Shown: positions 1 to 9,257 of the stretch, one piece after another | Layout: every line of letters starts with the position of its first letter | Position numbering within the stretch: position 1 is the first letter of the stretch | Assembly (NCBI RefSeq): GCF_018130385.1 | Contig: NZ_JAFCLU010000048.1 | Coordinates: 1-38,827, forward strand | Length of the DNA stretch: 38,827 bases | Source: Bradyrhizobium sp. AUGA SZCCT0283 | GTDB lineage: Bacteria; Pseudomonadota; Alphaproteobacteria; Rhizobiales; Xanthobacteraceae | Direction of reading: 5' to 3' | Position numbers and translations under genes: made by a program | Notes under the pieces: generated by a model | The model's input: only the letters and a program-made list of their open reading frames with translations | Told to the model about the DNA's origin: nothing | The model's database searches: none

Positions 1-61
1 TGGAGGAACCGAATCTGATTTGCGCGCCCGAGGGAACCCCCTATAACCCTTCCGATTCAAA

Positions 62-797
62 TCAAGCGGAAAGCGCTCTAGTACCCATTCCCGTGTCCCG
101 ACGTTTTTCCCCGTTCCAATCGATCGCATTGATAGGGTTGTCGGCCGGTAGTGATTTATGCGCTTTGCGAGCATGATTATAGATGGAGCGCAAGGTCCGC
201 ATGCTGCCGTTCGCGATATAGGGGCCGTTCTCTTGAGTAATGTTATCATGCATCGTGACCACTTTGGCTGGGTCTAAGCCCAGCTCCCGCAGTGGCGAAT
301 CGAGCCACTCTTTGAAAATGCGCCCAACGTGATCGCGATAGCTTTCGATTGTGCGCTCACTGCGACCCTTCCGGACCATGTGGGCATCTCGGTATCGCTC
401 CCAAGCCTGTCTTAACGCGACCCCTCCCGAAGGGATGGCCGCCTCACCTTCAGAAACCGGCTGCCGAGCCTCGCCTTTCGTCTTTCGGATGTTGTCCTCG
501 GCTGATTTGAGCCAGATAGTCGTTGGCTGTTGCGCGCGCAGTACGTGTCGATATTTCGCCGGCATCGCCGATCGCCACTCGGATCGAAGAAGCGCGCTTT
601 CCTCCCTGTCTTAGATCGGCCTGGACGGTGAATGTCCTTTTCCGCTTTCCGACGACAACGAAGAAGCCCTTGAGTTCGGTATCCCGGGCCAGGTACCAGC
701 CTTCTTCCGGCATGGGTAATCGAGTGATTGCCTTATCGGTCAGCAGAATCCGGACATCAACCCATGGTGGAGATCCAGGGACTAAAACAGTTTTCAA
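62..797 (-). pseudogene. Tyrosine-recombinase (phage/island integrase) remnant, frameshifted and lacking catalytic domain
   Basis: Two overlapping minus-strand reading frames together give the front of an integrase. Frame one (797 to about 460) encodes an arm-type DNA-binding domain with the stretch LTDKAITRLPMPEEGWYLAR and a basic strand GKRKRTFTVQ. Frame two (about 500 to 62) encodes the SAM-like core-binding domain (RQAWERYRDAH, MRTLRSIYNHARK, NPINAIDWN). A frameshift near 460-500 separates them. Translation stops at 62-64 straight after the core-binding domain, before the Arg...His-x-x-Arg...Tyr catalytic region. None of the three frames in the remaining 61 bases looks like a catalytic domain. 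The gene is therefore almost surely inactive. It lies 142 bases from a tRNA 3' fragment, the usual place for an island integrase. Family assignment is from domain pattern only. Confidence 0.8.
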
Positions 798-938
798 ACG
801 GCTTTGGCGGAGTGGGGAGTTCGGAGGTTTGCACGCGAGAGAGTACGAAGATATGCGAGAAAGGCCTTAAAATGTTACGTGAGGTCTTGTCGTGACGTGG
901 CGTACATTTGAGAAATGCAGCGAAGAGATATTTTTGAA

Positions 939-984
939 CTACGAATCTGGGGGTCAGGAGTTCGAATCTCTTTCGGGCGCGCCA
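939..984 (+). repeat. 3' half of tRNA-Arg(ACG): probable attachment site (attR-like)
   Basis: The sequence runs from an anticodon loop CTACGAA (anticodon ACG) through the 3' anticodon strand TCTGG, variable loop, T-loop TTCGAAT and acceptor strand CGGGCGC to G-CCA. It matches the 3' half of an alphaproteobacterial tRNA-Arg(ACG), with one extra T between T-stem and acceptor. No 5' half (GCGCCCG...) precedes it, so it is not a functional tRNA. A tRNA 3' half beside an integrase remnant is the classic footprint of site-specific integration. Given the orientation, the element lies to the left and older chromosome to the right. Confidence 0.75.
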
Positions 985-1041
985 TTTTCGCTTCGTTTGC
1001 GATGCCCCGATCAATCGTCGCCATTGCCGGCTTCCCGTGGC

Positions 1042-1362
1042 TTACGGGATCCTTGCCACGACGTCGGGCCGGTTTTTCTCGAGCCAGGCCACGGCCTCGG
1101 GCCCATCGACGACGCACTCGAAGGTTTCCCAGGTTGGGTCCTCCAGGGATTCCGACTGCAGTCGCTTCGCCGCATACTCAACGAGGTCGTGCAAGCGTTC
1201 GTATCCTCGTCGGCGCTCGAGGGAATTTGCAATCGCGGTGCTGGCCCATCCTCGTTGGGCCAGATCGACAATGCTCGGAGCGTCAGCCTCGCTGAACCAG
1301 GGTGTGGCATCGAACTCGATGCAGCGGACATTATCGGCGGTGTGGCAAGTAGCGTGGATCAT
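1042..1362 (-). CDS. Conserved hypothetical protein, 106 aa
   Basis: The gene begins MIHATCHTADNVRCIEFD and ends EKNRPDVVARIP. I recognise it as a small conserved cytosolic protein of Bradyrhizobium relatives with no assigned function. It has no signal peptide or membrane segment. The middle (DLAQRGWASTAIANSLE, then RRGYERLHDLVEYAAKRLQ) looks helical, and the C-terminal ETFECVVDGPEAVAWLEKNR looks like a small alpha/beta unit. An upstream in-frame ATG would add nine residues, but the internal ATG fits the conserved N-terminus better. It lies upstream of the glutamate dehydrogenase end with no evidence of a shared operon. Confidence 0.65.
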   Translation of the reverse strand: MIHATCHTADNVRCIEFDATPWFSEADAPSIVDLAQRGWASTAIANSLERRRGYERLHDLVEYAAKRLQSESLEDPTWETFECVVDGPEAVAWLEKNRPDVVARIP

Positions 1363-1439
1363 TGGATTCCTCCGTTCGCCGGCTAGCAACCTGCGCTAGC
1401 ATTGCACTTCAGAGATTCACATCGCTGCCTCGCACGCCC

Positions 1440-4400
1440 TCAGGCTTTGACCAGGTCCCCTAGCAGGTTCGCCGCCACCGTCAGCTTGGCGAGCGTCAGG
1501 CCGCTGGCCGCAATCTCCTCGACCGAGCGGCGGATGCGCATCGCTTCGGGATGAGCCGCAAGCCAGGTCTCGACGGCCTGCTGGCCGGACTGGCCGCTTG
1601 CCAGCATATCCGCGGCCAGTCTTCTTTCGGCAACAGCGATCTGCTCAACGGCGCGATCAATGGCCATGCGTTCGAAATAATCGTTTGCCGGCACGCTGCG
1701 CGCGGCAGCGATGATACGGTCGAGACGGAAATTCGCCTCGGCGGCGAAGAAGGTCGCCGCCGCATCGCCGATGGCGCGCGTAGTGCGCTCCGTAACCGTC
1801 ACGATGTCAGGTGCCGAGACCAGCGCGTCGAGATCGGCGAGTTCGCCGGCGAGGCCGGCCGGGACACCGGCATCGGTCAGATCCTGCCGACGCTTGGCAC
1901 GTGCGGCCTGCAAGTCCGGCGGCAGGGTGGTGTCGAGCCCGGCGACGATCTCGCGGATAGCCGGGCCGAAGCGCGCGACGACGGCCTCCAGCCCGTCCTT
2001 GAAATCGACGTTGCGCACGTACCAGACCATGCGGGAGAGCAGGAGGTCCTGCACAGAAGCGTAAAGGGACAGCTGCACCTGCCCGTCGATGCGGGTATCG
2101 AGTGCATCGATCGCGTCATTGAGCGACTTCAGTCCGTAGCATTCATCGACCGCCACGTAGGCCATGACGATGGTCGGGATATCGGCGTCCGTCTCGTCGA
2201 TCAGGCGCACGACACTGGCGGGGCCGCCGCGGTTGATCACCGCATTGGCGAGGCTGGTCGCGATGATCTCCCGCCGCAGGCGATGGAATTCGACCGCTGT
2301 CGGGAATTTGTCCTGAACCTCGCGCGGAAAATACTGAGATAGTTCGCGGGCAAGGTAGGGATCATCGGGCACGTTGGTGATGAGCAGGTCATCGTAGAGG
2401 GTCAGCTTGGCGTAGGCGAGCAACACGGCAAGCTCGGGCCGTGTCAGGAACTGGCCGCGCCGCGTGCGCTCGGCGAGCGCCGCGTCGTTGGGCAAGAACT
2501 CCACCGCGCGGCTGAGCAAGCCGCGCTGCTCGAGCGACTGCATCAGGCGGGTGAGGAATCCGGTCTCGGCCACGCCCTTGCGCTCGGCGAGCGAGAGCGC
2601 CAGCGTCTGCAGATAGTTGTTGCGTAGCACCAGCGCGCCGACCTCGTCGGTCATTGCGGCAAGCAGGCTGTTGCGGTCAGCGGGGCTGAGGCGGCCCTCG
2701 CGCTCGAGGCGCGCCAGCGCGATCTTGATATTGACCTCGACGTCAGACGTGTTCACGCCAGCCGAATTGTCGATGGCGTCGGTGTTGAGCTTGACGCCCT
2801 TCTGCGCCGCTTCAATGCGGCCGCGCTGGGTGACGCCGAGATTGGCACCTTCGCCAATCACCCGGGCGCGCACGTCGCCGCCCGTGATACGGATCGGATC
2901 GTTGGCGCGGTCGCCGACCTGATCGTCGCTTTCGCCGGAGGCACGAACATAGGTGCCGATGCCGCCAAACCACAATAGGTCCGCGCGCGCCGTCAGGATC
3001 GCCGTCATCACCTCAAAAGGCGTGGCTTGCGGCTTGTCGAGATCGAGCAGGGTGCGCACTTCCGGAGCGAGCGGGATCGCCTTGAGCTGGCGCGAGAACA
3101 CGCCGCCGCCCTGCGAGATCAGCGACTTGTTATAGTCCTGCCAGCTCGATCGCGGCAGGTCGAACAGACGCTTGCGCTCGGCGAAGCTCATCGAAGGATC
3201 AGGCGAGGGATCGATGAAGATGTCGCGATGATCGAAAGCCGCCACAAGCTTTATCGCCGGCGAGAGCAGCATGCCATTGCCGAAAACGTCGCCGGACATG
3301 TCGCCCACGCCGACCACGGTGAACGGCATGGTCTGGATGTCGGTGCCGAGCTCGTGGAAGTGGCGCTTGACCGCTTCCCAGGCGCCGCGCGCCGTGATCC
3401 CCATCTTCTTGTGGTCGTAGCCCTGGCTGCCGCCGGAAGCAAAGGCATCGCCGAGCCAGTGGGTCTTCTCGGCCGAGATCGCGTTGGCAATGTCGGAAAA
3501 GGTGGCGGTGCCCTTGTCGGCGGCGACGACGAGGTAGGGGTCGTCGCCGTCATGGCGCACGGTGGAGTCGGGTGGCACGACGGCGTCGCCGTCGAGGTTG
3601 TCGGTGAGGTCGAGCAGCGAGCGCACGAAGATGCGATAGGCTTCGGTGCCTTCCCCGAGCCAGGCGTCGCGGTTGGAAGGCGGCGGCAGGCGCTTGGGTA
3701 CAAAGCCGCCCTTGGCGCCGACCGGCACGATCACGGCGTTCTTGACCTGCTGCGCTTTCACGAGGCCGAGGATCTCGGTGCGGAAATCCTGCGGCCGGTC
3801 GGACCAGCGCAAGCCACCGCGCGCAACCTTGCCGAAGCGCAGGTGAATACCTTCGACACGAGGTGAATAGACGAAGATCTCGTAGAGAGGTCGTGGAGCG
3901 GGCAGGTCGTCGATCCGGCGCGCGTCGAACTTGAAGGAGATCACCGGACGCGGATGTCCGTCCTCGCCGACCTGCCACAGATTGGTACGGATGGTTGCCT
4001 GCACCAGATTGGTGAAGCGGCGCAGGATGCGGTCTTCATCGAGCGAGGCGACGGATTTGAGCTGCTCCTCGATCTCGGCAAGCAGGGCCGTCTCGCGTGC
4101 CGAGCGCTCGGCCTCCGTGGAGGCGAGGCGTGGATCGAGGCGGGTCTGGAACAGCGCGACGAGGTTGGCCGTGATCGCGGCGTTCTTGCGCAAGGTCTCC
4201 CACATGTAGTCCTGGCTGAACGGAGCGCGAATCTGGTGCAGATAGCGAGACAGCGCTCGGATCGTCGAAACTTCCCGCCAGCCCAGCGCCGTGCGCAGGA
4301 TCAAGGCATTGTATCCGTCGGATTCGGCGCGATCGCCGACCACCGCCATGATCGAGGCTTCCAGGCGGCGGTTGAATTCCGGGCTGATCTCGATTGGCTG

Positions 4401-6251
4401 GCCGTCGCCGGTCTCGATCGTCATATCGTGCAGCCATATCGGCTCCAGCGTCGTGCTGGGCACGATCTGATAGGTGCGTTCGTTGACAACGCGCAGGCCG
4501 TGATTTTCGATCACGGGCACGCGATAGGACAGCGACAATGGTGCGGCATCCGAGAACACCTTCAGGCCGAAGCGCCTGGGATCTTCCTCGCTCTCGTCAC
4601 GGTGAACCGAGATCGCCACCGGACGGGCCGGCGTGAGCTTCTCGATGGTGGCGATATCGGCGATCGCCCGTTCCGCGCTGAATATCTCGGTATAGCCGCC
4701 GGTAAAGGCCTGGGCATAACGGCTGGCGAGCATGCGTGCCCGCATGCCATCGGTCGACGCAGCGAGCGCGGCCTTCAGCTTGTCGGCCCAGGTCGCGGCA
4801 ATGGCGCTGATCCCGGCTTCGAGCGTGGCGCGCTCGACGACGGGCGTTTTGCCTTCATAGCGTCCGATGATGTAGTGGACGCGCGCAAGCGCCCCTTCAG
4901 GGAATGATACGTAGGAGGCGGTCAGGGTCCCCTTGTAGGCTTGCGCCAGGAAGGTACCGACGCGCGTGCGGACGTCGGTGTCGTATTTCTCGCGCGGAAT
5001 GAAGGTGAGGATGGAGACAAAGCGATCGAACTTGTCCACCCGGGCCAGCGCCCGGACGCGCGGGCGCTCGTAGAGGATCAGGATCTCTATGACGAAATTG
5101 TAGAGAGTGTCGACATCGATCTGGAACAGTTCGTCGCGCGGATATTCTTCGAGAATATGCATCAGCGCCTTGCCGGAATGGCCGCTTGAGTCGAAGCCGG
5201 CGCGCTGGAGCACCCGCGAAACCTTGTGGCGGACATAAGGGATCTGTCGTACCGAGCGGGTATAGGCGCCTGAGGTGAACAGGCCGACGACGCGCAATTC
5301 GCCCTCGAGCCGGCCGTCGGGCGTATAGAGCTTGATGCCCACATAATCCATCCGGACGCGGCGATGGACGCGGCTGGAGACATTGGCCTTGATGACGATC
5401 AGCAGGGTCGGTTCGCGCATGAACTCGCGAATTTCCGACGTCATCACCACCATTTCATTGCCGCGGCGCAGCACCTTGACATCGGAATTGCGCAGGATGC
5501 CGAGGCCTTCGCGGGTCTTGATGTCCGACGCATCGCTGTCGGGTGAGAAGCGATATTCGCGTACGCCGAGAAAGGTGAAATTGTCCGCGCAGAGCCATTG
5601 CAGGAACTGGTTGGCTTCGGCGACCTCGTCGATCGGCAGCGGCGGCGGATTGGAAGAGAAGGTCTTGATCGCTTCCTCGACGCGGTCACGCATGGCGCGC
5701 CAGTCGATGACGCAGGCGCGGACGTCGTTCAACGTCCTGGTGAGGCCATCGATCAGCTTCTGGCGATCGGTATCGGCGTCCAGGCGATTGATGTGGAGAT
5801 GAATCAGGCTTTCGCGCGTACCCTTTGCTCCCTCCGGCAGTGCTTCGCCGTAGTAGCGCAGCAGCTTGCCCTGGTCATCGCGCTCCACGGCGATGATCGG
5901 GTGAGCGACGAGGGTGACTTCGATGCCCTGCTCGGCGAGCTCCGCCATGGTGGAATCGAACAGGAAAGGCATGTTGTCGTTGAGAATTTCGAGCACGGAA
6001 ATCTCGCGCCCGTCCGGCATCATCGGATTGACCACCCGGATATCGGCGCCGCCCGCCGTGCGCCGCTGCACGTGTTCCCAGGCATGCTCCGCGAGGAGGG
6101 CAAGCGAGGCGGCATCGTAATTGGCGAGGTCCTCGATATTGGTGTAGCCGAACAAAGGCTCAGCAAATGCCCGGGGGCTCTTGCCCGGCTGCACGCCGCC
6201 CGCCGCATCGTGGATCAGGGTTGCCCGGGCCTTGTCGTCACGCCACGCCAT
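1440..6251 (-). CDS. gdhZ: NAD-specific glutamate dehydrogenase, large (~180 kDa) class, 1603 aa
   Basis: It oxidatively deaminates L-glutamate to 2-oxoglutarate and ammonia with NAD+, a catabolic cytosolic enzyme of amino-acid use. The ATG at 6251 (MAWRDDKARATLIHD) follows GGAGG at six bases' spacing; an upstream in-frame extension of 46 residues lacks such support. Length fits the roughly 1600-residue class. The N-terminal third (about 60-450) corresponds to the ACT-like regulatory region of the family. The catalytic region shows VARGGLRWSDRPQDF near residue 813, VPVGAKGGFVPKRLP near 845 and GYDHKKMGITARGAWEAVK near 945. The C-terminal part (about 1200-1603) is the helical region special to this class. 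The reading frame is intact throughout. It is transcribed alone. The symbol follows Caulobacter usage. Confidence 0.95.
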   Translation of the reverse strand: MAWRDDKARATLIHDAAGGVQPGKSPRAFAEPLFGYTNIEDLANYDAASLALLAEHAWEHVQRRTAGGADIRVVNPMMPDGREISVLEILNDNMPFLFDSTMAELAEQGIEVTLVAHPIIAVERDDQGKLLRYYGEALPEGAKGTRESLIHLHINRLDADTDRQKLIDGLTRTLNDVRACVIDWRAMRDRVEEAIKTFSSNPPPLPIDEVAEANQFLQWLCADNFTFLGVREYRFSPDSDASDIKTREGLGILRNSDVKVLRRGNEMVVMTSEIREFMREPTLLIVIKANVSSRVHRRVRMDYVGIKLYTPDGRLEGELRVVGLFTSGAYTRSVRQIPYVRHKVSRVLQRAGFDSSGHSGKALMHILEEYPRDELFQIDVDTLYNFVIEILILYERPRVRALARVDKFDRFVSILTFIPREKYDTDVRTRVGTFLAQAYKGTLTASYVSFPEGALARVHYIIGRYEGKTPVVERATLEAGISAIAATWADKLKAALAASTDGMRARMLASRYAQAFTGGYTEIFSAERAIADIATIEKLTPARPVAISVHRDESEEDPRRFGLKVFSDAAPLSLSYRVPVIENHGLRVVNERTYQIVPSTTLEPIWLHDMTIETGDGQPIEISPEFNRRLEASIMAVVGDRAESDGYNALILRTALGWREVSTIRALSRYLHQIRAPFSQDYMWETLRKNAAITANLVALFQTRLDPRLASTEAERSARETALLAEIEEQLKSVASLDEDRILRRFTNLVQATIRTNLWQVGEDGHPRPVISFKFDARRIDDLPAPRPLYEIFVYSPRVEGIHLRFGKVARGGLRWSDRPQDFRTEILGLVKAQQVKNAVIVPVGAKGGFVPKRLPPPSNRDAWLGEGTEAYRIFVRSLLDLTDNLDGDAVVPPDSTVRHDGDDPYLVVAADKGTATFSDIANAISAEKTHWLGDAFASGGSQGYDHKKMGITARGAWEAVKRHFHELGTDIQTMPFTVVGVGDMSGDVFGNGMLLSPAIKLVAAFDHRDIFIDPSPDPSMSFAERKRLFDLPRSSWQDYNKSLISQGGGVFSRQLKAIPLAPEVRTLLDLDKPQATPFEVMTAILTARADLLWFGGIGTYVRASGESDDQVGDRANDPIRITGGDVRARVIGEGANLGVTQRGRIEAAQKGVKLNTDAIDNSAGVNTSDVEVNIKIALARLEREGRLSPADRNSLLAAMTDEVGALVLRNNYLQTLALSLAERKGVAETGFLTRLMQSLEQRGLLSRAVEFLPNDAALAERTRRGQFLTRPELAVLLAYAKLTLYDDLLITNVPDDPYLARELSQYFPREVQDKFPTAVEFHRLRREIIATSLANAVINRGGPASVVRLIDETDADIPTIVMAYVAVDECYGLKSLNDAIDALDTRIDGQVQLSLYASVQDLLLSRMVWYVRNVDFKDGLEAVVARFGPAIREIVAGLDTTLPPDLQAARAKRRQDLTDAGVPAGLAGELADLDALVSAPDIVTVTERTTRAIGDAAATFFAAEANFRLDRIIAAARSVPANDYFERMAIDRAVEQIAVAERRLAADMLASGQSGQQAVETWLAAHPEAMRIRRSVEEIAASGLTLAKLTVAANLLGDLVKA

Positions 6252-6684
6252 AATGTCCTCCATTTGCCGCGCCGTCCAACCGCAGTCGCGGTCATCAGCT
6301 TGATTCTGGAGTGCATTTCTTCGAGCGCCATTGCCTTGACCGCGATCGAGCGCGTACGCGAAATCCTCGGCCTCAAAGCTTCGACGCACCTCGTGACAAC
6401 AATACTACGTTCCCAGAGCGCTGGCGCCTAGGTGTCGCGAGCAAAAAATCCATGCAGGGACCCATTAATTCCTCCGCCCGTGGCTTCAAAGAGGCCGCCC
6501 AGAGAGGACCGCAGGTCCACGCGTTTTTCGCGGTCGTTTCGCCAACAACCGACATGCCAACGCTTCAAACACTAGATCGTGGAAACAGCCCGCGATCGTG
6601 AGGCTGGCCGGTGCAATTCATCAGTCCGTCACGTTGCTCGATTAGTTCCCCTGCATGAAGCATGATCGAGCTATTGGGGTATCC
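6252..6684. other. Intergenic region between divergent genes, no gene seen
   Basis: These 433 bases separate the leftward glutamate dehydrogenase from the rightward isomerase-like pseudogene. I see no convincing gene, RNA or terminator. A TTGAC-CGCG-ATCGA sequence at 6336-6349 has one mismatch to an FNR/FixK box and is not convincing. The promoter of the dehydrogenase must lie here, but I cannot place it. Confidence 0.5.
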
Positions 6685-7511
6685 ATGGCCGCAAGTTCGG
6701 ACGCGCCGATCCTCGGCGCTGCGTTGACAAAAGAGACACTCGCCATTCAACGCGACTGGATTCTTGAGAAGCAGCGCGATCTGGAAGTTCAGGATTTTTT
6801 CAGCAGTGAGACGCTTGATGGGATTGGCGTTCAGTGGGCGCAGAGATCCGCCGGCTGCTCGACGGTTACACGGGCCGGCTTGGGATTCACGGCCCGTTCT
6901 GGGGATTCAAGATCGACAGCCAGGATCCGCTCATCCGCTCCGTCGTCACCAAGCGGCTTTTGCAGGGCCTAGAGGCGTGCGAGATGGTCGGTGCGACCCA
7001 GATGGTTATCCACTCGCCCTTCACGACATGGGATTACAACAATCTGGACATCAATCCGGGGTCCCGGCATGCACTCACCGAACGGGTCCATTTGACACTC
7101 AAGGACGTCGTGCAGCGTGCTGAAAACATCGGTTGCGAACTCGTCATCGAAAACATAGAGGACAAAGACCCGACTGCTCGCGTCGTGCTCGCCAGGAGCT
7201 TTAACAGCGCCGCGGTTCGGGTTTCGATCGATACCAGACATGCGCATTACGCGCATGTTTCCACCGGTGCGCCACCGGTCGACTATTACGTCGATGCCGC
7301 CGGCGATGACCTCGCCCACGTCCACATCCAGGATACCGACGGCTACTCGGACCGTCATTGGCTGCCGGGTGATGGCTCCGTGCGCTGGGCTGCCGTGTTC
7401 AGGGCGCTCGGCCGTTTGTCGAGCAAGCCGCGTCTTCTGATCGAGGTCAAGGATCAGACGAACATTCGTCGTGGTGCCGCGTATCTCGAGGCGCTCGGCC
7501 TCGCGGTGTGA
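6685..7511 (+). pseudogene. Sugar-phosphate isomerase/epimerase-like (xylose isomerase-type TIM barrel), one frameshift
   Basis: The N-terminus MAASSDAPILGAALTKE through FFSSETLDG lies in one frame (6685 to about 6822). The rest, from WRSVGAEIRRLLDGY to YLEALGLAV, lies in another frame from about 6826. The seam reads GAT GGG AT-TGG, where a single missing base breaks what would read D-G-D-W-R-S. The downstream part has barrel-type features: HGPFWGF, MVIHSPFTTWDY, CELVIENIED, VRVSIDTRHAHYAH, HVHIQDTDGY and LLIEVKD, i.e. acidic and histidine metal ligands at strand ends. The partner genes suggest a carbohydrate or related catabolic locus. A sequencing error is possible, but other damaged genes in the window favour true decay. 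The exact substrate cannot be told. Confidence 0.75.
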
Positions 7512-7516
7512 AAGTC

Positions 7517-7542
7517 GAGCAGGCGTCGCCTCGCGCCTGCTC
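7517..7542 (+). terminator. Hairpin after isomerase-like pseudogene
   Basis: GAGCAGGCG and CGCCTGCTC form a perfect 9-bp stem around an 8-base loop, starting six bases after the stop codon at 7509-7511. No T-run follows, so it may be a weak or factor-assisted terminator or an mRNA-end stabiliser. Confidence 0.45.
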
Positions 7543-7631
7543 GGGAGAATGATAGGTCGACGATACGCGCGACAACCGCGGCGCCGATCTCCGTACACAT
7601 TGTTGTTTGTCCCATGAAAGGGGAACGATTC

Positions 7632-9254
7632 ATGATCCGTCCCACCCGCCGTTCGATTCTGAGCCTCGGCGTCGGTGCCGCCGGTGCGTTTGCCTTGCCG
7701 CGTATATCGATCGGGCAGGCTGACAGTCGTCCGTCGATCAATATCGCGGTTCAGAAGATCACGAACTCCAACACGCTTGATGTATTGCGCGAGCAGTCCA
7801 ATGTCGGCGAGCGCGTGTTTTTCTCCTCCTTGTGGGAGGCTCTGATCAGCAAGAACTGGGGCGGCGACCTCAGCGTGAGGCCGGGACTCGCTACCGAATG
7901 GCGCCGTGTCGACGATCAGGTCGTCGAACTGAAGCTTCGCCAGGGCGTAAAATTCCACAATGGCGATGAGTTGACGGCCGAGGATGTCATCTTCAGCTTC
8001 AGTCGCGCGCGCATGTTCGCAAATACAGAAGCCAAGAATCGGAGTACCATCAAAGCGTTTGAGCAGATCCCCACGCCGCGCCCCGGCAAGGAATTGCCGG
8101 CGGAAGTGCCGGCCGCGGCGCGCCGTGCGTGGCCCGACCTCATTGTGAACAAATATACGGTGCGCTTCGTCAATGCCACACCCGATGTAACACTGGAGGG
8201 CCGGCTGTCGCGTTACGGATCCGACATCATGAGCCGTCGCGGCTGGGAAGAGGCGGGAAGCTATCTCGACCGGGCACGAAGGCCGATTACGACCGGTCCT
8301 TATAAGGTGGTCGAGTTCAAGCCGGACGTGTCGCTCACGCTTGAGGCGCATGATGAATACTGGGGCGATCGTCCGCCGATCAAACGTATTCGTTTCGTCG
8401 AGGTACCGGAAGTATCAAGCCGCGTGAATGGCCTTGTGTCCGGCCAGTACCAGTTCGCCTGCGACATTCCACCAGATCAAATTGCCGGCATCGAGAAGAA
8501 CGCGGCCTTCGAGGTTCAGGGTGACACAATCATGAACCACCGGCTTACGGTGTTCGACAAGAACCATCCGCAACTTGCCAATCCACTGATGCGTCGTGCC
8601 TTCACGCATGCGATTGATCGGCAGGCGATCGTCGATAGCCTCTGGGCTGGACGCACGCGCGTTCCGCGTGGGCTGCAATGGGAGTTCTACGCCGACATGT
8701 TCCAGTCCGACTGGACCGTGCCGGAATACAACCCCAAGATTGCGCAGGATCTGCTGAAGCAGGCCAATTACAAGGGCGATCCGATTCCCTACCGGCTGCT
8801 CAACAACTACTACACCAATCAGGTCGCAACGGCGCAGGTGCTGGTGGAGATGAAGGCTGTGGGCATCAACGTCCAGATCGAGACGAAGGAGAACTGGACC
8901 CAGATCATGGAGCGGACGCCGACGCGCGCAGTGCGCGACTGGTCGAATTCCGCGCCATTCAACGATCCGGTCTCCTCGCTCGTCGCCCAGCACGGACCGA
9001 ATGGACAGCAGCAGCAGATCGGGGAATTCACAAACGCGGAAGCCAACAAGCTCTCCGAATTCCTGGAGACTTCGACCGATCGCGCGGCGCGCCGTACGGC
9101 TTTCCGCCGCATGCTTGAGATTTGTGAGCGTGAGGATCCGGCCTATACGGTGCTGCACCAGAACGCGACCTTCACCGCGAAGCCGAAGTCCATCAAGTGG
9201 AAGGCTGCTCCGGCCTTTGCTATGGATTTCCGCGCCGGAAATTTCGAGGTTTGA
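7632..9254 (+). CDS. ABC transporter substrate-binding protein, peptide/nickel (family 5) type, 540 aa
   Basis: A secreted solute-binding protein of the SBP_bac_5 family, which captures peptides, nickel chelates or sugars/opines in the periplasm. The ATG at 7632 (MIRPTRRSILSLG) follows AAAGGGGAA; an ATG six codons upstream is less likely. The leader carries paired arginines (TRRSILSLG), then GAAGAFALPRISIGQA, so Tat-type export is plausible. Family hallmarks are LATEWRRVDDQVVELKLRQG, VKFHNGDELTAEDVIFSFSR, ITTGPYKVVEFKPD, EYWGDRPPIKRIRF and MRRAFTHAIDRQAIVDSLWAG. The C-terminus is intact. It is followed three bases later by an ABC ATPase but by no permease genes, so the transporter encoded here is incomplete. 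The isomerase-like gene upstream hints at a carbohydrate-type ligand. Confidence 0.9.
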   Translation: MIRPTRRSILSLGVGAAGAFALPRISIGQADSRPSINIAVQKITNSNTLDVLREQSNVGERVFFSSLWEALISKNWGGDLSVRPGLATEWRRVDDQVVELKLRQGVKFHNGDELTAEDVIFSFSRARMFANTEAKNRSTIKAFEQIPTPRPGKELPAEVPAAARRAWPDLIVNKYTVRFVNATPDVTLEGRLSRYGSDIMSRRGWEEAGSYLDRARRPITTGPYKVVEFKPDVSLTLEAHDEYWGDRPPIKRIRFVEVPEVSSRVNGLVSGQYQFACDIPPDQIAGIEKNAAFEVQGDTIMNHRLTVFDKNHPQLANPLMRRAFTHAIDRQAIVDSLWAGRTRVPRGLQWEFYADMFQSDWTVPEYNPKIAQDLLKQANYKGDPIPYRLLNNYYTNQVATAQVLVEMKAVGINVQIETKENWTQIMERTPTRAVRDWSNSAPFNDPVSSLVAQHGPNGQQQQIGEFTNAEANKLSEFLETSTDRAARRTAFRRMLEICEREDPAYTVLHQNATFTAKPKSIKWKAAPAFAMDFRAGNFEV

Positions 9255-9257
9255 GAC

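Noticed and set aside
52..65. CCGAT-TCAA-ATCAA as a tenth FixK box
   Set aside because: Left half matches only three of five bases and it lies inside the integrase-remnant region with no gene to regulate.
6336..6349. TTGAC-CGCG-ATCGA upstream of glutamate dehydrogenase as FixK box
   Set aside because: One mismatch in the right half and an isolated position outside the box-rich block.
1551..6431. Several long plus-strand open frames (263, 279, 317 and 277 codons) across the glutamate dehydrogenase gene
   Set aside because: They are antisense to an intact conserved gene, with compositions typical of reversed GC-rich coding sequence (Arg/Asp/Gly-heavy), and no recognisable domain.
6969..8351. 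460-codon minus-strand open frame over the isomerase and binding-protein genes
   Set aside because: Spans two real genes and the intergenic hairpin in antisense; no domain, no plausible start signal.
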